Source of the DNA: G963674685 sp963674685
GTDB lineage: Bacteria; Lernaellota; Lernaellaia; JACKCT01
NCBI GenBank assembly: GCA_963674685.2
Contig: CAXXWT010000001.1
Coordinates: forward strand, 62,001 to 126,000
DNA length: 64,000 bases
Direction of reading: 5' to 3'
The translations under genes and the position numbers were made by a program. The notes below the pieces were generated by a model. That model worked only from the letters and a program-made list of their open reading frames with translations. It was not told the DNA's origin and did no database searches. Below, piece after piece: positions 34,278 to 42,267 of the stretch; position 1 is the first letter of the stretch; each line of letters starts with the position of its first letter.

Positions 34278-35296
34278 AAAAGGATGACGGCATCGGTAAA
34301 GAACGTCGCACGTATCCGGCGAAGTTGATCAGTTTCCTTTTAGGAACCTGCGTGGCTCTATTGCTGTTGCTTCTGGTTATTTTTATCCTTAAGCGAGGAT
34401 CATTTTTCATACCCAGTATTGTTGACAAAGAACTTTTTAACAATAATGACCAATGGTTAGGTCACTGTTTTTATCCTAACGTGACGGTTCAGTTACGGTA
34501 TCACAAAGAATTGATTATCCAGACGACGGACGAATTCGCCCGGCGAGCAACAGTGCAACCGAAAGGCGATTATCGTTCTTTTGCGATTTTCGCTCCGGAT
34601 TCCATGCTCTTTGGCGTGAATGTGAACGACGACCAGACCGTTGCTTCGCATTTTGCCCGGCTGACAAAAAGTGAAAAAATCAGGGCGTATAATTATGCGG
34701 TTTCAGGCTACGGCCCCAATCACTTTCTCGCCCTGGTGACCGATAAACGATTTTATGAAGGCATCAAGGAAAAACGGGGCGTTGTCGTCTATTCATACAA
34801 TGATCTCCACATTGAGCGCGCCGCCTGCTGGCCGTTTTTTTTTACGGTGAATCCGGATGTGCTGTTGCCCCGATATATTCTTGATAAGGATTCAATAATC
34901 CGCCGCGCCGGGACCCTGACCGCCGGAGACATTAAATTGAAAGATGACGCGAACTGGGTCGATCAAGCGGCCACGTGGCTTGGCCCCTACAGCGACAGCA
35001 ATCGCCGGCTGACCGCCCGAATGATCGGGCAGGCGAAAAAGGAGCTGGAAAAGCATTTCGAACTGCTGGGCTTCGTCGTCATTTTTCTGAACACTTCAAA
35101 AAAGGCTGATTTGCTCACCGATTTGCTGAAGGATGAGGGCATATACAGCTTTGATTATCAAGGACTTATGTATAGTCAATGCGATGGCGAGCCCTGCCTG
35201 CAACCGGAAAACAGCCATCCGACCGCCAAATGCAACCTCGCCATGGCCGAAAGAGTGATCAAAGATTTAACGAATCTGGGAATCATGCCGCAGTGA
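34274..35296 (+). CDS. Membrane-anchored SGNH-hydrolase-like protein B (tandem paralogue)
   Basis: A 340-residue paralogue of the preceding protein with the same plan: N-terminal anchor helix (about 18-40), IFAPDSMLFGVNVND (Ser110), YNYAVSGYGPNHF, DLHIERAACWPFFF and the terminal SHPTAKCNLAMAE (His315). Here the GN of block V is CN, so the position equivalent to the oxyanion/helix Gly is Cys. The two genes overlap (ATGA) and probably form a heteromeric or sequential pair. Gene duplication is evident. Confidence 0.72.
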   Translation: MKKDDGIGKERRTYPAKLISFLLGTCVALLLLLLVIFILKRGSFFIPSIVDKELFNNNDQWLGHCFYPNVTVQLRYHKELIIQTTDEFARRATVQPKGDYRSFAIFAPDSMLFGVNVNDDQTVASHFARLTKSEKIRAYNYAVSGYGPNHFLALVTDKRFYEGIKEKRGVVVYSYNDLHIERAACWPFFFTVNPDVLLPRYILDKDSIIRRAGTLTAGDIKLKDDANWVDQAATWLGPYSDSNRRLTARMIGQAKKELEKHFELLGFVVIFLNTSKKADLLTDLLKDEGIYSFDYQGLMYSQCDGEPCLQPENSHPTAKCNLAMAERVIKDLTNLGIMPQ

Positions 35297-35325
35297 GAAG
35301 GGGCAAGGGGAAAGCGAGTCGTCGA

Positions 35326-37020
35326 TCAGGCGCTTTTACTGCTTTTTTCCACCAGGAAATTTTCCATGACCAGATAATCGATGTCGGTGCCGAGGAAACA
35401 GTTTATCGCATCATCCGGCGTGCAGACGATGGGCTCGCCGCGATCGTTGAATGAAGTATTGAGCACCATGGGAACGCCGATCAGGTCGCGCAGTTTTTGC
35501 ATCAGCTCATAATAGACGCCGTCCGAATCTCTTGAAACGGTTTGGATTCGCGATGTGCTGTTCACGTGGATCGCTGCCGGGATTATTTTCCGGACTTCGG
35601 GTTTGACGGTCGCCACCTGCAACATGTACGGCGAAGGCCGGTCCATATTGAAATAATCACCTATGGCTTCGGCTGCGATGCTCACACCATATGGACGAAA
35701 ACTTTCCCGGTGTTTGACCTTCGCGTTGAGTTTATCTTTCATGTCGGACCGCGTCGGATCGGCCAGAATGCTTCGCTTGCCCAGCGCCCGGGGGCCGAAT
35801 TCCATGCGCCCGCGAAACCATCCCACGATTTTGCCGTCGGCGATCAGGCGCGCGACGCGATCAAGGAGCGCATCGGTTTCCAGTTCCGTAACCCGGACCG
35901 GCCGGTTGTTGAACGCGCGGCGGATTTGCAGAGGAGTAAATTCCGGCCCGAGAAAAAGGTCGTGAAATGATTGTATCCGCTCCGATCCGTTCAGCGCGTA
36001 ATGAAGATATAAAGCCGCGCCCAGCGCGCTGCCGCTGTCGCCGGCGGCGGGCTGGATGAAAATATCCTTGAAAGGAGCTTCCTCGCGGATGCGGGATGTG
36101 GCCGTAATGTTGAGGCTGACTCCACCGGCTAGGCATAGATGATCGGAATCAGTCAAATCATGGGCCTTGACGGCCATTTTCAGCAAGGCTTCTTCGCAAA
36201 GCCGCTGCAAACTGGCGGCCATGTCGCGGCCCCTTTGGTCGACTTCGACGCCCGGGGCGTATTCCGGTCCCATTTCTTTGACGAACCGGCGCGTATACAT
36301 CCTGCGGCCCGCGAAGAATGTAAAATATCGCCTGTCGATATTCAGACTGCCGTCTTCCTTAAGGTTGACGATCGAACGCAGCCTGTCCAGATATGCCGGC
36401 TCGCCGAACTCCGCCAGGGCCATGACCTTTCCTTCGCCGGATAATGCTCTGAATCCCAGGTACGTGGTGATCGCCGTGTAAAGCAATCCCAGGGAATTCG
36501 GATAACGCAATTCGTTGAGCATGTGGATTTCCCCTGCCCGGCCGTGGGCGAGCGTGGTCGAGGCCCATTCGCCAATGCCGTCCGCCGTCAGAATTGCTGC
36601 TTCCTCGAAGGGGGAGCAGTAAAAGGAACTGGCCGCGTGGGCCAGGTGATGACTTAAAAAGTGAACGGGACCTTCGTATCCGAGGTTTTTTTTCAATGTG
36701 ATCGGAAGGACGAGCCGATCACTCAGCCAGGAGGGCATTGTTTGCAGAAATAATTTGAAGGAACGAGGGAAATTCAGAATATGGTTAAGCACTACCCGCT
36801 GCAATTTCAGAAAAGGCATCTCGTAAAAGGCAATGTGGTCGACATCGTCAATGATGATGTCGCCGGCCTGGAGGCAGTAATTGATAGCGCCGGCGGGGAA
36901 TTCCGGCGAATATTTCAGGCGATTGAAGCGTTCTTCCTGGGCCGCGGCGACGATGACGCCGTCGCGGATGAGGCAGGCCGCCGCATCATGGTAATAACAC
37001 GACAAACCGAGAATGTTCAT
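35326..37020 (-). CDS. Carbamoyltransferase, NodU/CmcH family
   Basis: A 564-residue cytosolic enzyme. The N-terminal kinase-like fold begins MNILGLSCYYHDAAACLIRDG, with the LSHHLAHAASSFY metal/His motif and TADGIGEW. The C-terminal YrdC-like region has GKIVGWFRGRMEFGPRALGKRSILADP and the HRESFRPYGVSI and NTSFNDRGEPIV motifs. Such enzymes transfer carbamoyl from carbamoyl phosphate, via carbamoyl-AMP, to a hydroxyl on a sugar or natural product (nodulation factor, cephamycin, saxitoxin, tobramycin-like). ATG follows three bases after the stop of a 53-residue gene, so it is the third gene of a minus-strand operon. Confidence 0.93.
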   Translation of the reverse strand: MNILGLSCYYHDAAACLIRDGVIVAAAQEERFNRLKYSPEFPAGAINYCLQAGDIIIDDVDHIAFYEMPFLKLQRVVLNHILNFPRSFKLFLQTMPSWLSDRLVLPITLKKNLGYEGPVHFLSHHLAHAASSFYCSPFEEAAILTADGIGEWASTTLAHGRAGEIHMLNELRYPNSLGLLYTAITTYLGFRALSGEGKVMALAEFGEPAYLDRLRSIVNLKEDGSLNIDRRYFTFFAGRRMYTRRFVKEMGPEYAPGVEVDQRGRDMAASLQRLCEEALLKMAVKAHDLTDSDHLCLAGGVSLNITATSRIREEAPFKDIFIQPAAGDSGSALGAALYLHYALNGSERIQSFHDLFLGPEFTPLQIRRAFNNRPVRVTELETDALLDRVARLIADGKIVGWFRGRMEFGPRALGKRSILADPTRSDMKDKLNAKVKHRESFRPYGVSIAAEAIGDYFNMDRPSPYMLQVATVKPEVRKIIPAAIHVNSTSRIQTVSRDSDGVYYELMQKLRDLIGVPMVLNTSFNDRGEPIVCTPDDAINCFLGTDIDYLVMENFLVEKSSKSA

Positions 37021-37021
37021 G

Positions 37022-37183
37022 TCAGATGCCGGCGTATAGAAATGCCATCATGACCGCGGGTCCCACCGTGTGAATCAACAGGGCGATCAGAGCCAGAACC
37101 ACGAGAATCGGCGTAAGAAAATATAATTTATGATTCCGGATTAACCAGAATGTTTCTTTGAGAATCAACTTGATTCGATCCAT
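37022..37183 (-). CDS. 53-residue single-span membrane protein, DUF5989-like
   Basis: Not obvious as a long frame, but clear on inspection: MDRIKLILKETFWLIRNHKL then a hydrophobic helix (residues 21-52) ending FLYAGI. AGGAG lies seven bases before the ATG, and the TGA stop sits two bases before the carbamoyltransferase ATG. Basic N-terminal region, one helix, and placement before a NodU-type carbamoyltransferase match the DUF5989 small proteins I know from such operons. Its role, perhaps a membrane tether for the enzyme, is inference. Confidence 0.7.
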   Translation of the reverse strand: MDRIKLILKETFWLIRNHKLYFLTPILVVLALIALLIHTVGPAVMMAFLYAGI

Positions 37184-37226
37184 TGCGACGCTCCTGATTC
37201 TTAGCCTGAATTTTCACCGCTTTCGC

Positions 37227-37460
37227 TTAACTTTGATAGCCGCTTTTCTCCGGATTGAAATCATGATTTTGGGCCGGCAGCCAAAACGTTTCGGCGTCAT
37301 TATTGGCTGCGCGAAACAGCTTGTGATGGAAAATAAACAGCCAGACTTTGGTTGATCCGAAACCAACCAGATAAAGAAAGGCCAGCAGCACCTGCGCGGC
37401 TATAAACTGAATTTTTCGCCCGATTTTCCGAAGGGCTTCAAAAATATTTTTTAATTTCAT
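37227..37460 (-). CDS. Small membrane-associated protein upstream of carbamoyltransferase operon
   Basis: About 77 residues beginning MKLKNIFEALRKIGRKIQFIAAQVLLAFLYLVGFG. A basic amphipathic start is followed by one membrane helix and a polar C-terminus (FHHKLFRAANNDAETFWLPAQ). Such a protein commonly precedes the DUF5989/NodU pair, and SxtJ-like proteins hold a similar place; I cannot claim orthology. A purine-rich GGGG three bases before the ATG is a weak Shine-Dalgarno; an ATG at 37487 is the alternative. Confidence 0.6.
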   Translation of the reverse strand: MKLKNIFEALRKIGRKIQFIAAQVLLAFLYLVGFGSTKVWLFIFHHKLFRAANNDAETFWLPAQNHDFNPEKSGYQS

Positions 37461-37552
37461 AATCCCCGATTGCCTGATGAAATTCATAACATGGCAATAG
37501 GAAATCGGTCAAGAATTAATGTCAAAATTGCAATCCGAAACTCAAGCTTTTT

Positions 37553-38926
37553 TCATTGCCATATCTGTTCATAAGCGTTTTTGACGCTTTCTCCGGCGTA
37601 AGCGCTGGGGCTCAGGATGCGTTCATACCAGTAGGCGGGATGCGCGGCCTGACGGGGCGTGAGGACGTAACCGATCCAGTCATTGCCCAGGCCGATGAGA
37701 AATTGCGCGTCGCCTCCCATGATCTCGCGAAAGGCGACGCCGTAGTCGGGCGCGAACTCGCCGGGCATGGTCCCGAAGTGAACGGGGCCGATGGCAAACG
37801 ATGTCACGAGGCAGGCGGCGTATTCCCCCAAAGGAGGCATTGGTCTTGGGATAAGGCCTATCGAGCCCATCAGGGGGAACAGGGGATTTGTCAGTCTGAC
37901 TCCCGCATCCCGGCTGTCGAAAAAATCGATGGAAGCATTATCGATGGGGGTCGCTTCGGCCAGCAGCGAGGAAGCCTTGTCGGCGACGGCCGCGCCGGTT
38001 TCTTCCACTTCGTCCCATTCGTCGGGATCCCGCCATTTATTGGAGGGCTGGACCATGGCCCCGATGGCGCCGTTGACGAAAAGATGAACGCCGCCGAACT
38101 GCTCGTTCATGAGCCGGTAATAAACGCCGGGGAAATCCGAAGTCATGGCGGTGCTTTCCTGTCCCATGACCGTGGGATGCGCCGACCAGTTGCAGAGCGT
38201 TCCCATGAGATTGTCCTGATCGTCGTAGGCGGCAAAAATCGAAAACGCGTCGTCCAGAGTGCGTTGCGGATCATCCTCGATGATGTTTTCGTGCCATTCG
38301 GCGAGGGTCCCTTGCGCGTATTCGAAATGCGCGGGAATTCGCGCGTCCCAGGCTTCGGTCGCCGCCTGTACGGCCCCTGCGAGTATCATGTCCATCACTT
38401 CTTCCTGCCGTCCGGAAATCGGGGGAATCATGACGCCCCAGATGCCGATGGCGTCCGGGCCGTGGTGGCTGTGCGTGGCGGCGACGATGACCTCATCCGC
38501 GCGAACCGGGATCATGTTCGTGATTTCATTTTGGATTTGCTCAACGTCGGGACGCATGAGCCCGATGATGTCCAGTACAATCAGGATGACAGACTTGCCG
38601 TTTTTCGGATCATCCAGAGCTACGGCCTGCGCGTAGATCGGGTCATGTATTTCCGTGGACCAGCGGCAGGTGTCTTCGGAAAAGAAGAACATATCGTAGC
38701 CCGCGAGCTTCACGGAGATTTGCGGCGTAATATCAACTTTTGCGAAACCGGCGGTCATGGACTCGTTTTCATTATCGTCGTCGGGCGAAGCCGTGTCGTC
38801 ATCGTCGAGTGGATCCGCGTCGTCGTCTTTCGAATCCGATGAGTCATCGTCGTCGACGCAGCCCGATATCAGGAGGACGAGAAACAACGACAACCAGACA
38901 AGCGCCGAAAATGATTTTGATTTCAT
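37553..38926 (-). CDS. Neutral ceramidase-like lipoprotein with Asp linker
   Basis: A 457-residue protein with a signal ending LISGC (lipobox) and the linker DDDDSSDSKDDDADPLDDDDTASPDDD. The body opens GFAKVDITPQISVKLAGYD and contains ATHSHHGPDAIGIWG, with histidines in the position of the neutral/alkaline non-lysosomal ceramidase zinc site, then a long central region and the C-terminal GNDWIGYVLT motif. The predicted activity is amide hydrolysis on a lipid or lipid-like substrate at the surface. It may not act on ceramide. The start is placed at ATG 38926 for signal-peptide geometry (weak Shine-Dalgarno). Confidence 0.78.
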   Translation of the reverse strand: MKSKSFSALVWLSLFLVLLISGCVDDDDSSDSKDDDADPLDDDDTASPDDDNENESMTAGFAKVDITPQISVKLAGYDMFFFSEDTCRWSTEIHDPIYAQAVALDDPKNGKSVILIVLDIIGLMRPDVEQIQNEITNMIPVRADEVIVAATHSHHGPDAIGIWGVMIPPISGRQEEVMDMILAGAVQAATEAWDARIPAHFEYAQGTLAEWHENIIEDDPQRTLDDAFSIFAAYDDQDNLMGTLCNWSAHPTVMGQESTAMTSDFPGVYYRLMNEQFGGVHLFVNGAIGAMVQPSNKWRDPDEWDEVEETGAAVADKASSLLAEATPIDNASIDFFDSRDAGVRLTNPLFPLMGSIGLIPRPMPPLGEYAACLVTSFAIGPVHFGTMPGEFAPDYGVAFREIMGGDAQFLIGLGNDWIGYVLTPRQAAHPAYWYERILSPSAYAGESVKNAYEQIWQ

Positions 38927-39025
38927 ATTTCGTCCCGAATAAGTTTTTTTCGCGTTGCGACCACGCACAACCATGCATCAACCGCATTTTATACGGAATC
39001 CGCAGGGGCTATCTTCTTTTATATT

Positions 39026-40222
39026 TTATGTCAAGGTCTCGTCGAGATCAAATTCGACGTATTGCCCGGCCGGCGCCGGGATTTGGCCCATGGCCACGTA
39101 GAATTTTTTGTTTGCGGGATCGGCGACGAAGCTCTGAAGGGTTGTTTCGTTGCTGATACTGTTGAGAGTCGCGCCCGGCTTGCCCGTTGTCGTATCGAAA
39201 TCGTCGGCCAGCCACTTGACGCACTCCTTGATCCCTATTTCCCGATTCAGTTCGCGGGCAAGGCTTCGCAGGCGCTTATAGCGAATGTCGCTTGAATCGT
39301 TGGTCAAAGGGATGTCCTCGTGGGGCAGGGCTTTTTCGTCGAACATTTCCGGCGTGCGGTCCGGTTCGATTCCCCAGCATGCGCCGCCATAGGATCGCCT
39401 GACGGCATGATGATGCGCGCTGGTCAATACCGTGAGGGCGTCGTTTTCTTTCGCGCTGGTGATGAGCGTGTGATAACCGTTGTTTCGCGGAGCCTCTGCC
39501 AAGCGCTTTTTGGCGGCTTCCAGGGTCGAATCGTATTGCACGATCTCCCGATGCAAAAGGCAGTGCGGGACACCCTCGTCGCTGACATCTTTGGTTTCCG
39601 TCAGGCTCTCTTCCGTGATGACAAGCCCTTCGGCGTTGATGGCCGTCAGCGCGCCGATCATTCCCGCAAAGCCCTGACTCCAGAAAGGGATGCCGTTGTC
39701 CGGGATGAAGTGGAATAAAGTGCAGATGGTGTGCGCGACGCCGAACGGGGGCCAGTCGAGATTTCTGGCCACGAGCGTGGGTCCGCCGGTCAGTTCGGGG
39801 AGGAAAGCGACCTGCGTGCACGAATGAAAAAACTGATCGCGATGGGCCAGTCCCGCCAGTTCCATGATGTCCAAAACGACCTGTAATAAAAGACCTTGGT
39901 CGGGAAGCAGATCGGCGGCCCGGGCCATGGCCAGGTATTCTTCCTCGTATTCGGGTTTGATTTGACCGGCGTATTTCAACGCCTGTGCATGGCACCAATC
40001 GTAGAATGCCGAGATTTTCAAAGGATCGTCGCCGACAATTTCTCCGCCGATTTCGGGAATGACGCGTTTTTCAATAAAATTATCGTACCCGTGCCTTATG
40101 ACATCTTTGAGTAAACGCCCATGCTCCCTACCCATTTCTTCGGGGCAGCCGCGCAATTCTACAACTTTAATTCCTTTTCTTTCCCAATAAACACCGGATT
40201 TTTTCGAATGAATAGCCACCAT
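39026..40222 (-). CDS. C45-family peptidase-like N-terminal nucleophile hydrolase
   Basis: A 398-residue protein with no signal peptide. It contains KVVELRGCPEEMGREHGRLL at the start, HSCTQVAF with the presumptive processing/catalytic Cys135, GPTLVARNLDWPPFG and GFAGMIGALTAINAEGLVITEESL, the typical C45/acyl-CoA:6-aminopenicillanic acid acyltransferase pattern. Such proteins cleave themselves ahead of the Cys and hydrolyse or transfer amides. GAGG nine bases upstream supports the start. It may be co-transcribed with RidA (79-bp gap). Confidence 0.75.
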   Translation of the reverse strand: MVAIHSKKSGVYWERKGIKVVELRGCPEEMGREHGRLLKDVIRHGYDNFIEKRVIPEIGGEIVGDDPLKISAFYDWCHAQALKYAGQIKPEYEEEYLAMARAADLLPDQGLLLQVVLDIMELAGLAHRDQFFHSCTQVAFLPELTGGPTLVARNLDWPPFGVAHTICTLFHFIPDNGIPFWSQGFAGMIGALTAINAEGLVITEESLTETKDVSDEGVPHCLLHREIVQYDSTLEAAKKRLAEAPRNNGYHTLITSAKENDALTVLTSAHHHAVRRSYGGACWGIEPDRTPEMFDEKALPHEDIPLTNDSSDIRYKRLRSLARELNREIGIKECVKWLADDFDTTTGKPGATLNSISNETTLQSFVADPANKKFYVAMGQIPAPAGQYVEFDLDETLT

Positions 40223-40301
40223 GAGATTTGACCTCTAATAAAACGATAAAATGTTGCTCGTTACAAAATCCGCGGACTTCCATTTATCGGCGCAAAGCCC
40301 A

Positions 40302-40685
40302 TTACTTTTTCTTGCAGGCGATAACATCGATTTCCACTTTGATATCGAAAGGCAGCCGTCCGGCCTGGATACATGTTCGGGCCGGAGGATTCTCGCTGAA
40401 ATATTCGGCGTATATTTTGTTGAAATCGGCAAAGGCGTCCATGTCGAATATGTAAGCCGTCACTTTTAATACATGGCGCATTGACGAACCGACATCTTCC
40501 AAAATCGCTTTGAGGTTTTCCAGGCAAATCCGCGTCTGCGTTTCAAGATCCGCATCGGCAAGCCGGCCTTTTACGGGATCCACGGGACCCTGGCCCGAAA
40601 TGAAAAGAAGATCGCCGAAAGCGACCACCGGCGAATAAGGGCCGGCCGGTTTCGGGGCCTTGGTCGTAGGGATTATCTCTTTCAT
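40302..40685 (-). CDS. RidA-family enamine/imine deaminase
   Basis: A 127-residue protein with the RidA/YjgF fold: PAGPYSPVVAFGDLLFISGQGPVDP near the start, LENLKAILEDVGSSMRHVLKVTAYIFDM in the middle, and PPARTCIQAGRLPFDIKVEIDVIA, including the conserved Arg that binds carboxylates. It hydrolyses reactive enamines made by PLP enzymes. The ATG is preceded by GGAG six bases upstream, and the gene follows the threonine-synthase-like gene by 14 bp, an apt partnership. Confidence 0.9.
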   Translation of the reverse strand: MKEIIPTTKAPKPAGPYSPVVAFGDLLFISGQGPVDPVKGRLADADLETQTRICLENLKAILEDVGSSMRHVLKVTAYIFDMDAFADFNKIYAEYFSENPPARTCIQAGRLPFDIKVEIDVIACKKK

Positions 40686-40699
40686 TTTTTGCTCCATAT

Positions 40700-41929
40700 T
40701 TATTTTAATTGAATAAAACTTTCTTCGTTCGCATCTATGCCTACCGGCGTATCGGCCAGAGAAAACGCGGCGTTCATATCCTTGAAACCGGATCCGGTGA
40801 TGACGCAGCATATTTTATCGTCGGGCGCGACCTGGCCGCTTTCGACCATGCGTATGAGCCCCGCGACGGTCGCGGCGCTGGCCGGTTCGGCGAAAATACC
40901 GGCATATTCGGCCATCAATTTTTCCGCTTTCAGCATTTCATCATCTTCGACGCCAAGCGCGAATCCGCCGGTTTCGCGTAGCGCGGGCAAAGCCGTGTAG
41001 GCGTCGAACAAAATGTCGTCGGCAATGGCTCCGGCGATTGTGGGACCCACGGGAACGGGATTTTTGATGACCTGTCGGGGGCTTAAGTTTTCATTCATGG
41101 CTTTGACCAGCGGGGCGCAGGCCGATGCCTGCACGCCGACCAGAGCGGGGATGCGTTCGATAAGACCGAGCTTTTTCATTTCCGTAAAGCCTCGCCACAA
41201 AGCGCCCAGGAGTCCGCCGCCTCCCACCGGGACGATGATTATGTCGGGCAACGGATCGACCTGTCGCGTGAGTTCGTGAGCGATGGTCTTGGCGCCTTCG
41301 ACCTGGAAAGGGTTATATATCCCCGCCGTGGATAGAAGATGCCAGCCGCGCTTTTTGCACGCCGCGCCGACCAGTTCGAAGATTCGGCTGGATGAAACGG
41401 TGTCGACCTTGTAATGAACGGCGCCGTGAATGCGCGCCTGCGTCAGGCGTTCGTCCGGAGCGTTTGACGGTGTAAAAACTCTGCATTTCAATCCCGCCCG
41501 TGCGCTGTATGATGCCGCCGAGGCGGCCACGTTCCCCGAAGAGATGACGGCGATTTCCTTTTGGCCCGATTCCAGAGCCCTGGTCATGCTCACGGAAATC
41601 TGCCGGTCCTTGAAAGCGCCGGTGGGATTCATGGTTTCGTTTTTCAGCCAAAGATTTTTTATTCCGATTCTTTTCGCCAGCCGCGCTGCGGGGAGGCAGG
41701 GCGTCAGGCCTTCTCCCTGGGAGACGATTTTCTCCGGGTCGTTTACGGGAAGCAGGTCGAAAAAACGCCACATGGAATCTGAATGAAAATCTTTTATTTT
41801 TTCCGATGGCGGAAGATTCATTTCCACAACGCCCGGTGCGCCGCATTTCGCACATAAAAAAGAATTACCTTTTTCTTCAATCACCAAAGCGCACTCGGGA
41901 CATCGAATAATGTACTTATTTTGGATCAA
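40700..41929 (-). CDS. Threonine synthase-like PLP enzyme with N-terminal zinc ribbon
   Basis: About 409 residues. Two CxxC pairs near the N-terminus form a rubredoxin-like zinc ribbon, common in some threonine synthases. The fold-II PLP core has NETMNPTGAFKDRQ (Lys107 for the Schiff base), ISSGNVAASAASYSARAG, PVGGGGLLGALW and a C-terminal GSGFKDMNA. Threonine synthase converts O-phosphohomoserine to threonine; related enzymes use cysteate or others, so the exact substrate is not certain. I put the start at TTG 41929, where AAGGA lies seven bases upstream; TTG 41956 adds nine residues with no Shine-Dalgarno. Confidence 0.85.
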   Translation of the reverse strand: MIQNKYIIRCPECALVIEEKGNSFLCAKCGAPGVVEMNLPPSEKIKDFHSDSMWRFFDLLPVNDPEKIVSQGEGLTPCLPAARLAKRIGIKNLWLKNETMNPTGAFKDRQISVSMTRALESGQKEIAVISSGNVAASAASYSARAGLKCRVFTPSNAPDERLTQARIHGAVHYKVDTVSSSRIFELVGAACKKRGWHLLSTAGIYNPFQVEGAKTIAHELTRQVDPLPDIIIVPVGGGGLLGALWRGFTEMKKLGLIERIPALVGVQASACAPLVKAMNENLSPRQVIKNPVPVGPTIAGAIADDILFDAYTALPALRETGGFALGVEDDEMLKAEKLMAEYAGIFAEPASAATVAGLIRMVESGQVAPDDKICCVITGSGFKDMNAAFSLADTPVGIDANEESFIQLK

Positions 41930-42267
41930 GAAATTATCCTTTTCTTGTATTTCCAAAAGAGAGATTTATTCAAGCGGCCAATGCGGGAGACGCTCGATAT
42001 CTCACACTTCTCAATGGATTTCTCTGCTCGAACATAGCTTACGTAGCACATGACAGATGAAAATTTCAACCCAAGTTACAGTTATATGGAAATAATCGGA
42101 TATCCGGTGGATTTCATCGCTTTGATGATGTGGTCAGATCGTAAGTAAAATATTTCATTTTTGACAGGCGCAATGAGTCCTTGAATTTCAAGAAAAAAAA
42201 TCGTAAGTCATCGGCTACTTGTCACGGCGCCAAAATGATAAAAAGGCGCCACGAATGGAGTAAAGGC
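41930..42267. other. Intergenic region upstream of valS
   Basis: No gene I can support. It contains a GGCGCC...GGCGCC repeat pair in the 42220-42250 area and a TTGACA near 42160 that lacks a good -10 partner. It holds the promoters for two divergent genes. Confidence 0.4.
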
